The position numbers were made by a program, and so were the translations under genes. 7,470 bases of DNA, from contig CAIODE010000268.1 in the NCBI GenBank assembly GCA_903856875.1, forward strand, positions 1 through 7,470. Direction: 5' to 3'. Below the pieces are notes generated by a model. That model was not told the DNA's origin, made no database searches, and saw only the letters and a program-made list of their open reading frames with translations. Source of the stretch: an uncultured Burkholderiales bacterium. Lineage in GTDB: Bacteria > Pseudomonadota > Gammaproteobacteria > Burkholderiales > Burkholderiaceae_C. Of the stretch, positions 1 through 6,766 are shown in pieces. Position 1 is the first letter of the stretch, and every line of letters starts with the position of its first letter.

Positions 1-6
1 TATGAT
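1..6 (+). promoter_or_regulatory. Possible -10 box (TATGAT) for the methyltransferase-rhodanese-TolC run
   Basis: TATGAT differs from the sigma70 -10 consensus TATAAT at one base. It lies 31 bases before the GTG start of the first gene, which would give a leader of about 25 bases. Any -35 element would lie outside the window, so half of the promoter cannot be inspected. The six bases could match by chance. Confidence 0.2.
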
Positions 7-28
7 GAGTCAGAATTAGATACCCCCT

Positions 29-32
29 GGAG
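29..32 (+). promoter_or_regulatory. Ribosome binding site supporting the GTG start at 38
   Basis: GGAG ends 5 bases before the GTG codon at 38, an ordinary Shine-Dalgarno spacing. It supports this GTG rather than the later in-frame ATG (codon 10) as the start. Confidence 0.6.
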
Positions 33-37
33 TAGCC

Positions 38-703
38 GTGAACAATGACATAGCCCGTTTCAACATGATTGAACAACAAATTCGTCCTTGGGAAGTCTTG
101 GACGGACAAGTGCTTTCATTGCTGACAGAGGTTAAGCGTGAGAACTTTGCGCCCATGGCGCACAAAGCTTTGGCCTTTGTCGACATGGAAATTCCTTTGC
201 AAAAAGACGGCGAAGCTGGACAAGTCATGTTGGCTCCGCGTGTAGAAGCCCGTTTTTTGCAAAATGCCGCTGTCAAACACACTGACAAAGTGATGGAAAT
301 TGGCACTGGATCAGGCTACATGGCGGCTTTGTTGGCGCATCAAGCGGCCAGCGTTTTAAGCTTTGAATTGGACCCAGCCCTGGCCCAACAAGCCCGTGCC
401 AACCTGCAAGCTGCTGGCATTCACAATGCAGAGGTTCGCCAAGCCGATGGCTGCCAAGGCGCTCCTGCCGATGGCCCATTTGATGTCATCATGCTCAGCG
501 GTTCTGTGCCAGAGGTTCCACAAGTTTTACTTAATCAACTCAGCATTGGCGGCCGTTTGTTGGCCGTGGTGGGCGAGGACCCTGTAATGCGCGCAAGCGT
601 CATCACTCGCACAGCCGAGCAACAATGGCAAACTTCAGAACCTTGGGACACCCTTGCCCCTCGTCTGCAAGGCTTTCCTGAACACAAGCGTTTTTCCTTT
701 TAA
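38..703 (+). CDS. PCMT-like (protein-L-isoaspartate O-methyltransferase family) SAM-dependent methyltransferase
   Basis: A 221-residue protein with a GTG start behind a GGAG ribosome-binding site. The N-terminal stretch EQQIRPWEVLD (residues 12-22) is the characteristic opening of the PCMT family. The Rossmann-fold SAM site is clear: VMEIGTGSGY at 85-94 is motif I, SFELDP at 108-113 carries the acidic ribose-binding loop, and FDVIMLSG at 148-155 followed by GGRLLAVVGE at 171-180 completes the core. Canonical PCMTs repair isoaspartyl residues in aged cytosolic proteins. However, the family's catalytic loop, normally GQTIS.P, reads GQVMLAP here (61-67), so the catalytic Thr/Ser are missing. SAM binding is well supported; isoaspartyl repair is doubtful. 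A rhodanese gene starts 15 bases after the stop, so the two are probably in one operon. An automatic annotation would call it protein-L-isoaspartate O-methyltransferase. Confidence 0.9.
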   Translation: MNNDIARFNMIEQQIRPWEVLDGQVLSLLTEVKRENFAPMAHKALAFVDMEIPLQKDGEAGQVMLAPRVEARFLQNAAVKHTDKVMEIGTGSGYMAALLAHQAASVLSFELDPALAQQARANLQAAGIHNAEVRQADGCQGAPADGPFDVIMLSGSVPEVPQVLLNQLSIGGRLLAVVGEDPVMRASVITRTAEQQWQTSEPWDTLAPRLQGFPEHKRFSF

Positions 704-718
704 AAAATTGCCTCATTT

Positions 719-1057
719 ATGCAACAAGTTAGCCCCGCCCAATTTAGCGAATGGATCACTCAGTCCTCTGGTCAAGGCCAACCCTTGATTTTGGATGTCC
801 GTGAAACCTGGGAATGCCAACTGGCAAGCATTGCACCGGCAGGCTGTGAAGTTCAAATCATGCCCATGCAGACCGTGCCAGAACACCTCCATGATCTCGA
901 TAAGCAAAGGGCCATTGCATGCCTGTGCCACCATGGCGGCCGAAGCATGCAAGTGGCCTCATTTTTAGAACACCATGGCTTTGAAAACGTCACCAACATC
1001 AGTGGTGGCATCAATGCATGGTCCAGCCAAGTCGATGCCAGCATCCCTGTGTATTGA
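719..1057 (+). CDS. Single-domain rhodanese-like sulfurtransferase
   Basis: A 112-residue protein, the normal size for a single rhodanese domain. LILDVRETWE (23-32) is the conserved N-terminal CH2A-type motif. The active-site loop is CHHGGRS at 70-76, giving Cys70 as the persulfide-carrying residue. GGINAWS (96-102) is the typical C-terminal motif, followed by the common ending in Val-Tyr. No signal peptide or membrane segment is visible, so it should be cytosolic. Family members shuttle sulfane sulfur between donor and acceptor; the partner here is not evident. The loop CHHGGRS is of the GlpE/single-domain type rather than the arsenate-reductase or Cdc25 type, which have longer loops. It sits 15 bases after the methyltransferase gene and 42 bases before the TolC-family gene on the same strand. 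No strong ribosome-binding site precedes the ATG, so translation may depend partly on the upstream gene. Confidence 0.92.
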   Translation: MQQVSPAQFSEWITQSSGQGQPLILDVRETWECQLASIAPAGCEVQIMPMQTVPEHLHDLDKQRAIACLCHHGGRSMQVASFLEHHGFENVTNISGGINAWSSQVDASIPVY

Positions 1058-1088
1058 ATTAAAAACTCTCCCTACTTGCAAATACGAC

Positions 1089-1093
1089 GAAAG
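1089..1093 (+). promoter_or_regulatory. Ribosome binding site deciding the TolC start
   Basis: GAAAG ends 6 bases before the ATG at 1100. The alternative in-frame TTG at 1076 has a pyrimidine-rich upstream sequence without a Shine-Dalgarno match, so ATG 1100 is preferred. Confidence 0.45.
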
Positions 1094-1099
1094 ATATTT

Positions 1100-2419
1100 A
1101 TGAATTTGCGCTTTCTCCCAATCACCTTGGCCATTTCAGCCGCATTTGCAGGTTCAGCTCAAGCACAGAACTTGATGTCTCTGTTTGATACAGCCCGGGG
1201 CTTCGATGCCACTTACAAGGCCGCACAATCTCAATACACCGCCAACGTATCCAAGGCCGATCAAGCCAAGGCTGCTCTGCTGCCGACCATGGGCTTAACA
1301 GCCAACGTCAATAAAACCGATGTGGAATTGATTGCAGCGGCTCAAACAGTGATCGCGCAAAGTAAGACTGCTACGCTAAGTGCCTCTCAACCGCTTTATC
1401 GTCCTGCAAACATTGCGACCTATCAGCAAGGCCAGCGCCAATTGGATTTGGCCAGCGTTCAACTGAAAGCCGCAGAACAAGACTTGATGGTTCGACTGAG
1501 CCAAGCCTACTTTGAGGTTCTCATTTCACGTGAAAGCTTGGACTTTGTGAAAGCCCAAAAAGTGGCTGTTGCAGAGCAACTGGCTGCGGCCAAACGCAAC
1601 TTCGAAGTGGGCACATCCACCATCACCGACACGCGTGAAGCGCAAGCAAGGTATGACTTGGTTTTGGCACAAGAAATTGCAGCAGACAATGATTTGCGCA
1701 TCAAGCGTTTGGCCTTGAACCAATTGGTCGGCCTGAACAACATCGAGCCCAGATCTCTTGCAAACAATGCCAAGCTCACGGCACCCGCCGCACAATCTAT
1801 TGATGAGTGGGTTCAGCAATCAAGCGAATTCAATCCTAGTGTGATTCAAAGCCGGGCAGCATTGGACATTGCCAAATTGGAAATTGCGAAAGCCGAAGCT
1901 GGCCACAAACCTACTTTGGACTTGATCGCTGGCTACACACCGACGCGTTACAAAAATGGCAAGGGCATCAACTCATCGCAAATTGATGCCAACACCAACA
2001 GCGTCACTTTGGCCTTCAACATGCCCTTGTTCGCTGGATTTTCTACACAAAACAGAATCAAAGAAACTGTTGCACTAGAAGAGAAAGCACGTGCCGACCT
2101 TGATGCGGCTGAACGCAGCGTCGCTCAGGCAACACGCACGGCCTTTTTCGGATTGCTCTCTGGTATTGGACAGGTCAATGCGCTGAAAGCCGCTGAAGAT
2201 TCAAGCCAAAGCGCTCTAGATGCCAACAAGTTGGGTTATCAGGTGGGTGTGCGCATCAACATTGATGTGCTTAACAGCCAAAGCCAACTGTTCCAGACCA
2301 AACGTGATTTGGCCAAAGCGCGTTACGATGTTTTGTTAGGTCAGCTCAAACTGCGTCAAGCAGCTGGCACGCTGACTGAAGCCGATTTGGCTTCAATCAA
2401 TGCACTTTTAAATCCTTGA
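1100..2419 (+). CDS. tolC: TolC-family outer membrane efflux/secretion channel protein
   Basis: From ATG 1100 the protein has 439 residues, typical for TolC. Residues 1-22 form a Sec signal peptide (one Arg, a hydrophobic core, then GSAQA) with probable cleavage after Ala22. Two outer-membrane-efflux (OEP) repeats follow. The first contains FDATYKAA near the mature N-terminus, the beta-strand entry QPLYRP (97-102) and VGTSTITDTREAQARYDL (170-187). The second contains MPLFAGF (308-314) and VGVRINIDVLNSQSQL (382-397). Long Ala/Gln/Leu-rich helices between them fit the periplasmic alpha-barrel. TolC trimers provide the outer-membrane exit for type I secretion and tripartite drug efflux. No inner-membrane transporter or adaptor gene lies nearby, so it may serve several pumps. 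An alternative TTG start at 1076 would add eight residues (MQIRRKIF), giving a more positive n-region, but it lacks a ribosome-binding site. The gene probably belongs with the two genes upstream and converges on waaA. Confidence 0.93.
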   Translation: MNLRFLPITLAISAAFAGSAQAQNLMSLFDTARGFDATYKAAQSQYTANVSKADQAKAALLPTMGLTANVNKTDVELIAAAQTVIAQSKTATLSASQPLYRPANIATYQQGQRQLDLASVQLKAAEQDLMVRLSQAYFEVLISRESLDFVKAQKVAVAEQLAAAKRNFEVGTSTITDTREAQARYDLVLAQEIAADNDLRIKRLALNQLVGLNNIEPRSLANNAKLTAPAAQSIDEWVQQSSEFNPSVIQSRAALDIAKLEIAKAEAGHKPTLDLIAGYTPTRYKNGKGINSSQIDANTNSVTLAFNMPLFAGFSTQNRIKETVALEEKARADLDAAERSVAQATRTAFFGLLSGIGQVNALKAAEDSSQSALDANKLGYQVGVRINIDVLNSQSQLFQTKRDLAKARYDVLLGQLKLRQAAGTLTEADLASINALLNP

Positions 2420-2428
2420 CGATTTTTA

Positions 2429-2449
2429 AATTCAATCTCTGATTGAATT
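2429..2449. repeat. Perfect 9-bp inverted repeat between convergent tolC and waaA
   Basis: AATTCAATC, a 3-base spacer TCT, then GATTGAATT form a perfect 9-bp stem. It begins 10 bases past the TolC stop and includes the waaA stop codon (2432-2434 on the minus strand). The stem is AT-rich, with only two G-C pairs, and neither strand shows a T run directly after it: the five-T run at 2423-2427 precedes the stem when read on the plus strand. It is therefore not a textbook intrinsic terminator. It could still be a weak bidirectional 3'-end hairpin or a protein-binding dyad. Confidence 0.45.
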
Positions 2450-3754
2450 CAGCCACGCCTGCACTGCCAGCACAGTGCGCTGAGTGGCGCCGCCATGTTG
2501 CTGTGCAAATTGAGCCGCATGGTGAGCTCTGGTCTGTTGCATCTGCTGACTCTGCACTGTCTCTACAGCCAATCGCACTGCTTCTTTCATGTCAGTTGCA
2601 CGCTGAGCCGCACCTGCCAATTCGGCGGCCTGTGAGGCTTCTGCAAAATTAAAGGTATTCGGCCCCATGACAACGGGGCAAGCACAGGACGCCGCTTCAA
2701 TTAAATTTTGGCCACCCAGTTTTTCAAAGCTGCCGCCAAGCAAGGCCACATCGGACAAGCTGTAATAAAGTGCCATTTCACCAAGACTGTCTCCCAACAG
2801 AACCACTGATGCATCGCGTGAACTCACTGCATGTGAATCAAAGTCTAAGGCGGGGCCTTGTAAGTCCCAAGTTGAACGCCTTGAAACTCGCAGGCCCTTA
2901 GACTGCAACAAACTTTCAACCTCACTCACACGCTGTGGATGCCTAGGCACGATCAGCCAATTCACTTTGACATTAGGCTGTTGCGTGATGAGTGTCTGCC
3001 ACGCATCCAACCACAGCCCTTCTTCACCCTCTCTGGAACTGGCCAGCATGATGACAGGCGCGGTGGCCTTTTGCCGCCAAGATTGGCCCAAAGCCAATTG
3101 GGCTGCATCTGGTTTAGCATCAAACTTTAAATTGCCAAAGACGCCCTGTACATGGGCACCCAGAGTTTTGAGCCGAATGGCATCGTCTTGGGCTTGCGCA
3201 AACACAGCGCCAAGTCCAGCATAGGCCGGCTCCATGAGAGAGGGCCACCGCTGTGCCTGCCGCATCGATTTTTCACTCATGCGTGCATTGACCAACATGA
3301 GCGGTACGCCATGAACTTGAGCACGATGAACCAGGAGGGGCCACACCTCAGTTTCAAGCAACATACCCAATTTGGGTTTGAATGCCTTAAAAAATCGATC
3401 CAGCACGTCTGGCGAATCCCAAGGCTGCCAAACTTGCAAATCGCCGTCTTGCAAAAGTTTGCACCCTTCTTCGCGCCCTGTCGCTGTGCCATTCGTTAGC
3501 AAAAGTTTCATGCCAGGAATTGCCTGTCGCAAACTTTGAAGCAATATGGCTGCGGTGCGCGTTTCGCCCAAGGAGACAGCGTGAATCCAAATCCAGTCTT
3601 GACGAGCGCTTTGCGTGTAATGGCCGAATCGCTCTTCAAGAAATTGCCCATAAAGCGGCTCAGCACGTGCGCGCTTGTGCAATTTGCGTCGAAGCAGTGG
3701 CTGGGCCAAGCGCATGAACGCGCCGTAGAGCCAAAGAGAGAGATTAGAAATCAC
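2432..3754 (-). CDS. waaA: 3-deoxy-D-manno-octulosonic acid (Kdo) transferase, GT30 family
   Basis: A 440-residue protein, close to the roughly 425 residues of E. coli WaaA (KdtA). It transfers Kdo from CMP-Kdo to the lipid A precursor at the cytoplasmic face of the inner membrane, an essential step of LPS core synthesis. A hydrophobic N-terminal anchor covers about residues 5-21. HAVSLGE (58-64) holds the catalytic glutamate, Glu64. Further family motifs are LETEVWP (133-139), NARMSEKS (156-163), GNLKFD (207-212), the CMP-Kdo-binding GDSLGE (321-326) and GGSFEKLGGQN (340-350). Family members usually have GGHN where this protein has GGQN. The start is GTG; an in-frame TGA lies immediately upstream and the N-terminus aligns with known WaaA, so this start is firm despite a weak ribosome-binding site. 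It follows the mutase gene by 31 bases with no terminator visible, suggesting one transcript. Whether it adds one or two Kdo units cannot be read from sequence. Confidence 0.95.
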   Translation of the reverse strand: MISNLSLWLYGAFMRLAQPLLRRKLHKRARAEPLYGQFLEERFGHYTQSARQDWIWIHAVSLGETRTAAILLQSLRQAIPGMKLLLTNGTATGREEGCKLLQDGDLQVWQPWDSPDVLDRFFKAFKPKLGMLLETEVWPLLVHRAQVHGVPLMLVNARMSEKSMRQAQRWPSLMEPAYAGLGAVFAQAQDDAIRLKTLGAHVQGVFGNLKFDAKPDAAQLALGQSWRQKATAPVIMLASSREGEEGLWLDAWQTLITQQPNVKVNWLIVPRHPQRVSEVESLLQSKGLRVSRRSTWDLQGPALDFDSHAVSSRDASVVLLGDSLGEMALYYSLSDVALLGGSFEKLGGQNLIEAASCACPVVMGPNTFNFAEASQAAELAGAAQRATDMKEAVRLAVETVQSQQMQQTRAHHAAQFAQQHGGATQRTVLAVQAWLNSIRD

Positions 3755-3785
3755 TCAGTAAGTCCGAAAGAATAAGGGAGACACA

Positions 3786-5189
3786 TCAATGCGCCGAGCT
3801 TTGCAAGCTGGCTTCCGGTTTGGCAATTCTTAACAAAGTCAGCATGTCGATTTCAATGCGTTGCAGCGCAGCTTCTGTATGGCCTTCAAATCGCAAGACC
3901 AGCACAGGCGTTGTGTTGGAAGCACGAATCAAACCAAAACCATCGGGCCAATCGACACGCAGGCCATCCATGTCTGAAATTTCTGCAGGTGCCGAAAAAT
4001 ACTCAGGGGCGAGTTTCAACAACTTGGCTGTGAGTTCATGCGGCTCGCCTTCTTGACACACCACGTTTAATTCAGGCGTGCTGAAACTGCTGGGCAATGC
4101 TTTGAGAACGGCATTCGCATCGGGGCTGCGACTCACAATTTCAAGTAAGCGGCAACCCGCGTAGGTGCCATCGTCAAACCCATACCACCGCTCTTTGAAA
4201 AAGATATGGCCGCTCATTTCGCCGCCCAGCGGTGCTTCACCACCCTCAGCTTCAATTTGTTTCATCTTGGCTTTGATGAGGGAGTGACCTGTTTTGTACA
4301 TCAAGGCTTTTCCACCCGCTGCGCGAATGGCGGGGGCCAGACGCTGTGAGCACTTCACATCAAACAAAATGGTGCCGTTGGGTACTCGGCTCAAAACGTC
4401 TTGGGCAAACAACTGCATTTGCCTGTCTGGGTAAATGGTTTCACCATCTTGCGTGACGATGCCCAGTCGATCGCCATCGCCATCAAAAGCCAGGCCTAAT
4501 TCTGCGCCCGAGCTTTGTAGCGTTGCGATGAGGTCTTTCAAATTTTCTGGCTTGCTGGGATCGGGATGGTGATTGGGGAAGTTGCCATCTACCTCGCTGA
4601 ACAATTCAATGACTTCGCAACCCAAAGCACGAAAAATACCTGGGGCACTGGCACCAGCAATGCCGTTGCCAGAATCGACCACAATTTTCAGAGGACGGGA
4701 CAGCTTGATGCCCGACACGATGCGATTGATGTAGGCGGGCAAAATATCCACAACACGAATCGAGCCACCGTTTTTGAGTTGCCAAGACTCATTTTCAATG
4801 ACGTGTTGCAAGGCCTTGATTTCATCGCCATAAACAGCCCGGCCACCCAAAACCATTTTGAAACCGTTGTCATCTTTGGGATTGTGGCTACCCGTCACCT
4901 GAATGCCGCTGTCGCAAACAGTGTGCGCTGCGAAATACAGTTGCGGCGTGGTGGTCAGACCCACATCAATGACTTCAATGCCAACGGCCACCAGTCCGCG
5001 CATCAAGGCGGCCGACAACACAGGCCCACTGAGGCGGCCATCGCGCCCAACGGCCACGGTATACCGCCCCTCCTGCATGGCCAAACTGCCAAAGGCAAGT
5101 CCCAAGGCTTCAGCCAGTTTTTCGTCCAAATTTCGCAGGTAAGTTCCGCGAATGTCGTAAGCCTTGAAAATGGATGCCGTGACTTGCAT
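3786..5189 (-). CDS. algC: Bifunctional phosphomannomutase/phosphoglucomutase (AlgC type)
   Basis: A 467-residue cytosolic alpha-D-phosphohexomutase, close in length to Pseudomonas AlgC (463). It interconverts hexose 6-phosphate and 1-phosphate, supplying precursors for GDP-mannose and UDP-glucose and hence LPS, exopolysaccharide and glycogen. All four functional loops are intact: TGSHNPKDDNG (99-109) with the phosphoserine Ser101, DGDGDR (236-241) with the three Mg-binding aspartates, the sugar-specificity loop GEMSGH (323-328), and the phosphate-binding loop RASNTTP (422-428). FKAYDIRG at the N-terminus is also typical. The ATG at 5189 is the first possible start because an in-frame TAA lies just upstream. 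An AAGAAGG ribosome-binding site stands 10 bases away across a T-rich spacer. The gene heads a two-gene unit with waaA and is divergent from ogt. Substrate preference for mannose versus glucose cannot be settled from sequence, and a glucosamine mutase (GlmM) is excluded by the GEMSGH loop. Confidence 0.94.
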   Translation of the reverse strand: MQVTASIFKAYDIRGTYLRNLDEKLAEALGLAFGSLAMQEGRYTVAVGRDGRLSGPVLSAALMRGLVAVGIEVIDVGLTTTPQLYFAAHTVCDSGIQVTGSHNPKDDNGFKMVLGGRAVYGDEIKALQHVIENESWQLKNGGSIRVVDILPAYINRIVSGIKLSRPLKIVVDSGNGIAGASAPGIFRALGCEVIELFSEVDGNFPNHHPDPSKPENLKDLIATLQSSGAELGLAFDGDGDRLGIVTQDGETIYPDRQMQLFAQDVLSRVPNGTILFDVKCSQRLAPAIRAAGGKALMYKTGHSLIKAKMKQIEAEGGEAPLGGEMSGHIFFKERWYGFDDGTYAGCRLLEIVSRSPDANAVLKALPSSFSTPELNVVCQEGEPHELTAKLLKLAPEYFSAPAEISDMDGLRVDWPDGFGLIRASNTTPVLVLRFEGHTEAALQRIEIDMLTLLRIAKPEASLQSSAH

Positions 5190-5199
5190 AAAAAAATAA

Positions 5200-5206
5200 C
5201 CTTCTT
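5200..5206 (-). promoter_or_regulatory. Ribosome binding site of algC with a T7 tract in its spacer
   Basis: On the minus strand AAGAAGG is followed by 10 bases and then the ATG at 5189. The last seven of those bases are an uninterrupted T run (5190-5196). The spacing is at the long end of normal. Confidence 0.55.
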
Positions 5207-5259
5207 AGATGTGACGCACCGCTTTCCTGCGCGACCCCGGGTGAACTTCTTCGGCCTCC

Positions 5260-5265
5260 ATTGTA
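5260..5265 (-). promoter_or_regulatory. Candidate -10 box for algC-waaA
   Basis: On the minus strand these bases read TACAAT, one mismatch from the sigma70 -10 consensus. They lie about 70 bases upstream of the algC start and imply a leader of about 65 bases. No good -35 hexamer is visible at 16-18 bases upstream; the sequence there is near ATCCGA. It is the best candidate in the 110-base divergent gap, but weak. Confidence 0.25.
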
Positions 5266-5299
5266 GGTGCGACAGGCACAAATCGGATACGATTGGCGA

Positions 5300-5848
5300 A
5301 TGCAATTTCACCCTGAAACCTGTCATAAAAACATTCAAAGTCCTTGGGGGTCATTGACCCTTGCGGCCAATCCCACGGGACTGAGCGGTGTTTGGTTTGA
5401 AAAACAAAAACATTTTCCAGACACGCACGCTTGGACACTTGCAAACCAACACCCAACTTTGCTTCAAGCTGAGCAAAGCCTCCAAAAATACTTTGATCAA
5501 AAATGGCCTCGCGCTTGTTCAGCCAGAAAGGCGCTAGAAAACCTTGCGCTTGATTTAAGCGCTGGCACCGACTTCCAAAAAGCTGTTTGGAATGCCCTGA
5601 TGAGCATTCCTTTAGGGCAAACCTGCAGCTATGGTCAGCTTGCAGCAGCCATCGGTCGCCCAATGGCAGTCAGAGCGGTAGGCACGGCGGTTGGCCGCAA
5701 CCCCATCAGCATCCTTATTCCTTGTCACCGCGTGATGGGCAGTCAGGGGCAAATCACCGGTTATGCCGGTGGTGTTTGGCGCAAACAAGCTTTGCTGAAG
5801 CTTGAAAACGCAAGCATCAACTCATCCTCGGCAGGCCACAATCAATGA
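5300..5848 (+). CDS. ogt: Methylated-DNA--[protein]-cysteine S-methyltransferase (O6-alkylguanine repair)
   Basis: From ATG 5300 the protein has 182 residues, as usual for Ogt-type suicide alkyltransferases. They move an alkyl group from O6 of guanine (or O4 of thymine) onto their own cysteine. The active site IPCHRV lies at 140-145 with Cys142 as acceptor. RAVG at 125-128 supplies the arginine finger, 17 residues before the cysteine as in human MGMT. The DNA-binding helix-turn-helix is in [10 protein letters not shown] (110-119), and ITGYAGG (152-158) closes the active-site pocket. It lacks the extra zinc and AraC-like domains of Ada, so it is a repair enzyme rather than a regulator. A GTG at 5267 would add 11 residues ([11 protein letters not shown]) and shorten the divergent gap. 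Neither start has a convincing ribosome-binding site; ATG 5300 fits family N-termini better. The stop overlaps the next gene's ATG. Confidence 0.92.
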   Translation: MQFHPETCHKNIQSPWGSLTLAANPTGLSGVWFEKQKHFPDTHAWTLANQHPTLLQAEQSLQKYFDQKWPRACSARKALENLALDLSAGTDFQKAVWNALMSIPLGQTCSYGQLAAAIGRPMAVRAVGTAVGRNPISILIPCHRVMGSQGQITGYAGGVWRKQALLKLENASINSSSAGHNQ

Positions 5849-6759
5849 GTGAAAACAACAGTGTCGATTCGCAAGATTGGCGAGTCGACTACTTGATGTT
5901 GGCCGCTTTATGGGGCTCATCATTTTTATTCATGCGCATGGGCGCTGCAGAATTTGGACCCTTGGCTACGGCCTGGACACGCGTTTGCGTGGCCACACTG
6001 TTTTTATTTCCCTTCATGCTTTGGCAAGGTCACTGGGCTTTGTTTAAATCCAAGTGGCAACTTATTTTGGGCTTTGGTGTTTTCAATTCCGCTCTGCCTT
6101 TCGCGCTGTTTGCCTATGCAGTCATGCACATTTCAACGGGCTTGTCAGCCATTTTGAACGCGGCAGTTCCTTTGTTTGCGGCTGTCATCGCTTGGCTTTG
6201 GTTGGGTGACCGTCTGAATAGATGGCGAATTGCAGGCTTGTTCATTGGCTTCATGGGAGTCACGCTATTGGCCAGCAATCAAACCAGTTTTCACAGCGCG
6301 GCCAACCCCGATGCCAGTCCTTGGGGTCAATACACAGCCATTGCAGCCTGCCTCTTAGCCACACTGTGCTATGCCATTTCAGGCAGTTTTACAAAAAAAT
6401 TCATGCCCAATTTACCGCCGCTCGTCTCTTCGACCGGCAGCCAATTGGGTGCCAGTTTGGCGCTCGCATTGCCAGCGCTTTGGGCCATGCCAGAAACCAT
6501 GCCCAGCACCCAAGCTTGGCTGTCCCTTATCATGTTGGGTGTGGCCTGTACGGGCATTGCTTACATTCTGTATTTCAGATTGCTCAATCGGGCAGGGCCA
6601 GCCAAGGCGCTGACAGTGACTTTTTTAATTCCGGTATTTGCTTTTATCTATGGCGTGGCATTTTTGAATGAATCGGTCACGCTGAGCATGGTTTTGTTGG
6701 GCGTGGTGGTAGTTTTTGGCACAGCCATGTCTAGTGGTATTTTTCCTAAAATGAAATAA
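5845..6759 (+). CDS. EamA-family (drug/metabolite transporter superfamily) permease
   Basis: A 304-residue inner-membrane protein with about ten hydrophobic segments (roughly 14-33, 41-60, 71-90, 96-119, 128-144, 160-180, 196-214, 224-243, 252-272 and 279-298), the 5+5 arrangement of two EamA repeats. [11 protein letters not shown] (21-31) in the first helix is a typical DMT signature. LGDRL (120-124) and LNESVT (274-279) are the matching loops after helices 4 and 9. Members export or import amino acids, metabolites or drugs, and the substrate here cannot be told. The ATG overlaps the ogt stop as ATGA, so the two are likely translationally coupled, with a weak AGG at 5833-5835 as possible ribosome-binding site. 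A periplasmic receptor gene begins 7 bases after its stop. DMT permeases normally work without such receptors, so the proximity need not mean a shared substrate. Confidence 0.92.
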   Translation: MSENNSVDSQDWRVDYLMLAALWGSSFLFMRMGAAEFGPLATAWTRVCVATLFLFPFMLWQGHWALFKSKWQLILGFGVFNSALPFALFAYAVMHISTGLSAILNAAVPLFAAVIAWLWLGDRLNRWRIAGLFIGFMGVTLLASNQTSFHSAANPDASPWGQYTAIAACLLATLCYAISGSFTKKFMPNLPPLVSSTGSQLGASLALALPALWAMPETMPSTQAWLSLIMLGVACTGIAYILYFRLLNRAGPAKALTVTFLIPVFAFIYGVAFLNESVTLSMVLLGVVVVFGTAMSSGIFPKMK

Positions 6760-6766
6760 TCTAATC

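Larger units (their letters stand above)
5190..5299. promoter_or_regulatory. Divergent intergenic region between algC and ogt
   Basis: This gap separates the minus-strand algC start from the plus-strand ogt start and must contain promoters for both directions. Visible elements are the algC ribosome-binding site, a minus-strand TACAAT, and a plus-strand TACGAT at 5288-5293 just before the ogt ATG. I see no SOS-box-like or long operator palindrome. The only symmetric element is a short CCCGGG core at 5236-5241. Confidence 0.5.

Noticed and set aside
1076..1099. TTG start eight codons upstream for the TolC-family gene
   Set aside because: It has no ribosome-binding site, whereas ATG 1100 has GAAAG six bases upstream and gives a complete signal peptide. 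It is kept as a minor alternative because the extra Arg/Lys residues would also fit a signal peptide.
2420..2450. Intrinsic terminator between tolC and waaA
   Set aside because: The stem is present but has only two G-C pairs and no T tract after it on either strand, so it is listed as an inverted repeat instead.
3152..3499. A 115-codon plus-strand open frame inside waaA
   Set aside because: It is antisense to conserved WaaA motifs and its product has no coherent features.
4566..5357. A 263-codon plus-strand open frame antisense to algC and running into ogt
   Set aside because: It lies opposite an algC gene whose four catalytic loops are all intact, its translation shows no recognisable family, and it overlaps the real ogt start in another frame. 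It is a by-product of codon bias.
5205..5663. A 152-codon minus-strand open frame opposite ogt and its upstream region
   Set aside because: The plus strand encodes a clear Ogt with IPCHRV and RAVG motifs; the antisense product has no recognisable domain and would occupy the algC promoter region.
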